64,000 nucleotides of DNA from Prolixibacteraceae bacterium. Its GTDB lineage: Bacteria; Bacteroidota; Bacteroidia; Bacteroidales; Prolixibacteraceae. Within the stretch, counting starts at the first letter, position 1; each line of letters begins with the position of its first letter. The stretch covers positions 38,000-101,999 of the forward strand of contig JANXYV010000115.1 in NCBI GenBank assembly GCA_025355875.1. Reading direction: 5' to 3'. The notes beneath the pieces were generated by a model. It searched no databases. It had not been told where the DNA came from and was given only the letters and a program-made list of their open reading frames with translations. The translations under genes were made by a program, and so were the position numbers. Positions 62,781 to 64,000 of this stretch are shown here, one piece after another.

Positions 62781-63836
62781 TTAGTTTCTCCCGCCAAACG
62801 ACACCATCTTTTGAATTTGCTCGTCCCACAAGCGGAGTTTCAGCGACCGCAGGCTCATCACGAAAGTCACCGGTTTTACTTCTTTGAAAACCGTATTTTC
62901 ACGGTAGCATTTGCTGAGGAAATAGTTTGGAATACGGGCATTGAGGTGATGGATATGGTGAAATCCGATATTCCCAGAGAACCATTGCAGAAGTTTCGGG
63001 AATTTCACAAACGAACTACCTTCTAAAGCAACCGTCCGGTAATTCCAGTTATTATTCCTGAACCACGAAACATTTTCGTATTGGTGTTGGAGATAGAACA
63101 ACCATAATCCTGAGATGGCCGCAATATAAAGGATCGAAAGCTGAATGACCAGGAAAGTACCAAAGCCAATGGCCATGCTCATCACGATGAAGATCAGAAC
63201 CAGCACTGCATTGGTGAAGTAAACGTTCAACCTTTCCTTTTTGCTCATATCTTTTCTGGTCAGACGATTCTGAATCAGAAAAACATACAGGGAACCAATT
63301 CCGAACATGATGAATGGATTACGGTAAACCCGGTATTTGATCCGTTCCCATTTGCTGCTGGCCTGATATTCCTCTTTGGTTATGGTCCAGACATCGCCAA
63401 CTCCGCGTTTATCCTGGTTTCCCACTGTTCCGTGGTGCCTTTGATGCTGGTTGTGCCATTTGTCGTATGGAGTGAAGGCCAAAATCCCAAAAAACATGCC
63501 GACGAACCGGTTGGTGCGCGGAGATTTAAAATACGATCCGTGGCCGCAATCATGGAAAATAATGAACAGGCGAACCAGGAATCCGGCGGACAGAAAGATA
63601 AGAAACGCTGTCAGCCAGTATGAAACTGAAAGTCTGTTAACGGTTAAGACCCATACGCTGATATAGGGAATGAAGGTGTTGGTTATTTGCCAAATACTCC
63701 TGCCAATACTCGGGTTCTGATATTTTTCGATGTTTTTGTTGATGACCATCCAGGGATTCACTACCGGATTGCCTGATTCTGCTATTTCCATTTTGATATA
63801 TTTAAAATCCCTTCCCAGATTGTTAAACGTTTTCAA
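62781..63836 (-). CDS. Membrane fatty acid desaturase
   Basis: A 351-residue integral membrane di-iron enzyme that introduces a double bond into acyl chains. Three histidine boxes are seen: HDCGHGSYF near 113, HNQHQRHHGT near 152, and HHIHHLNARIP near 305. Four or more hydrophobic segments fill the gaps (TFIPYISVWVLTV; VLVLIFIVMSMAIGFGTFLV). The spacing is that of the FADS-like family. It is convergent with the MNT gene and is probably transcribed alone. Confidence 0.9.
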   Translation of the reverse strand: MKTFNNLGRDFKYIKMEIAESGNPVVNPWMVINKNIEKYQNPSIGRSIWQITNTFIPYISVWVLTVNRLSVSYWLTAFLIFLSAGFLVRLFIIFHDCGHGSYFKSPRTNRFVGMFFGILAFTPYDKWHNQHQRHHGTVGNQDKRGVGDVWTITKEEYQASSKWERIKYRVYRNPFIMFGIGSLYVFLIQNRLTRKDMSKKERLNVYFTNAVLVLIFIVMSMAIGFGTFLVIQLSILYIAAISGLWLFYLQHQYENVSWFRNNNWNYRTVALEGSSFVKFPKLLQWFSGNIGFHHIHHLNARIPNYFLSKCYRENTVFKEVKPVTFVMSLRSLKLRLWDEQIQKMVSFGGRN

Positions 63837-63866
63837 TAATGTAAGGTTTTTGATTTTGTGTAGTTA

Positions 63867-63889
63867 GGGTCTGCTGAAAAACTCAGGCC
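63867..63889. other. Possible end of an insertion sequence
   Basis: GGGTCTGCTGAAAAACTCAG resembles terminal repeats of IS1182-like elements as I remember them, but no partner repeat or transposase lies before the window ends. The rest of 63837-64000 holds no gene I can support. Confidence 0.2.
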
Positions 63890-64000
63890 ACGATTTTTAG
63901 TATGAATGGATATGGCTGTAATATTTCAGGAAAGCGAATCATTTGACTTTTAATTTGATCTGCATTTCGATTTATCCTATACAAAATTTGTTTTGCTGAA

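Overview
The window is from a member of the Bacteroidota. Three lines support this. First, three proteins carry type IX secretion (T9SS) C-terminal sorting domains (the partial gene at 1-178, the amylase at 4603-7332 and the beta-helix protein at 33355-36825). Second, several promoters match the Bacteroidetes-type TAnnTTTG box. Third, the window holds a large set of secreted carbohydrate-active enzymes. A Marinilabiliales/Prolixibacteraceae-like lineage is my guess from gene content; nothing in the window proves it.

Layout. 1-2364: end of a T9SS protein, then an aromatic amino acid operon (prephenate dehydrogenase, then DAHP synthase-chorismate mutase). It is preceded by an unannotated 24-codon leader peptide with eight aromatic codons in a row, followed by an intrinsic terminator, so it looks like a classical attenuator. 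2680-12768: cupin, an unknown secreted protein, GH13 amylase, glnS flanked by intergenic repeats, folB, a GH27 alpha-galactosidase, and a nitroreductase/HxlR divergent pair. 12861-16560: tRNA-Cys with a small (about 3.6 kb) integrated element carrying a tyrosine recombinase, a 58-codon ORF, 164-bp non-coding tandem repeats, a secreted protein and a HicAB module. Its 18-bp att repeats and paired ACCGCCCC sites lie at both ends.

16602-22184: AraC regulator divergent from a four-gene carbohydrate operon (DUF1080, Gfo/Idh/MocA, URO-D family, ROK). 22294-29462: membrane metalloprotease-like protein, DUF1456, GH172 (DUF2961), acyltransferase, GH8 reducing-end xylanase, and malic enzyme. 29687-58528: almost 29 kb on the minus strand, dominated by a polysaccharide-degradation cluster: two GH78 alpha-L-rhamnosidases, GH28, GH42-like and GH2-like hydrolases, three or four esterases, a T9SS beta-helix/LamG protein, a deacetylase, a sugar isomerase-like protein, a DoxX-TIM-barrel fusion and rhamnulose-1-phosphate aldolase. 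The set fits breakdown of a rhamnose-rich, galacturonate-containing glycan such as rhamnogalacturonan pectin. No SusC/SusD pair is present in the window, so uptake must be encoded elsewhere.

58693-64000: M23/LysM peptidase, GH20 hexosaminidase, a HEPN-MNT module whose HEPN gene has an in-frame stop, and a fatty acid desaturase. The sequence ends in an intergenic stretch that may hold the edge of an insertion sequence.
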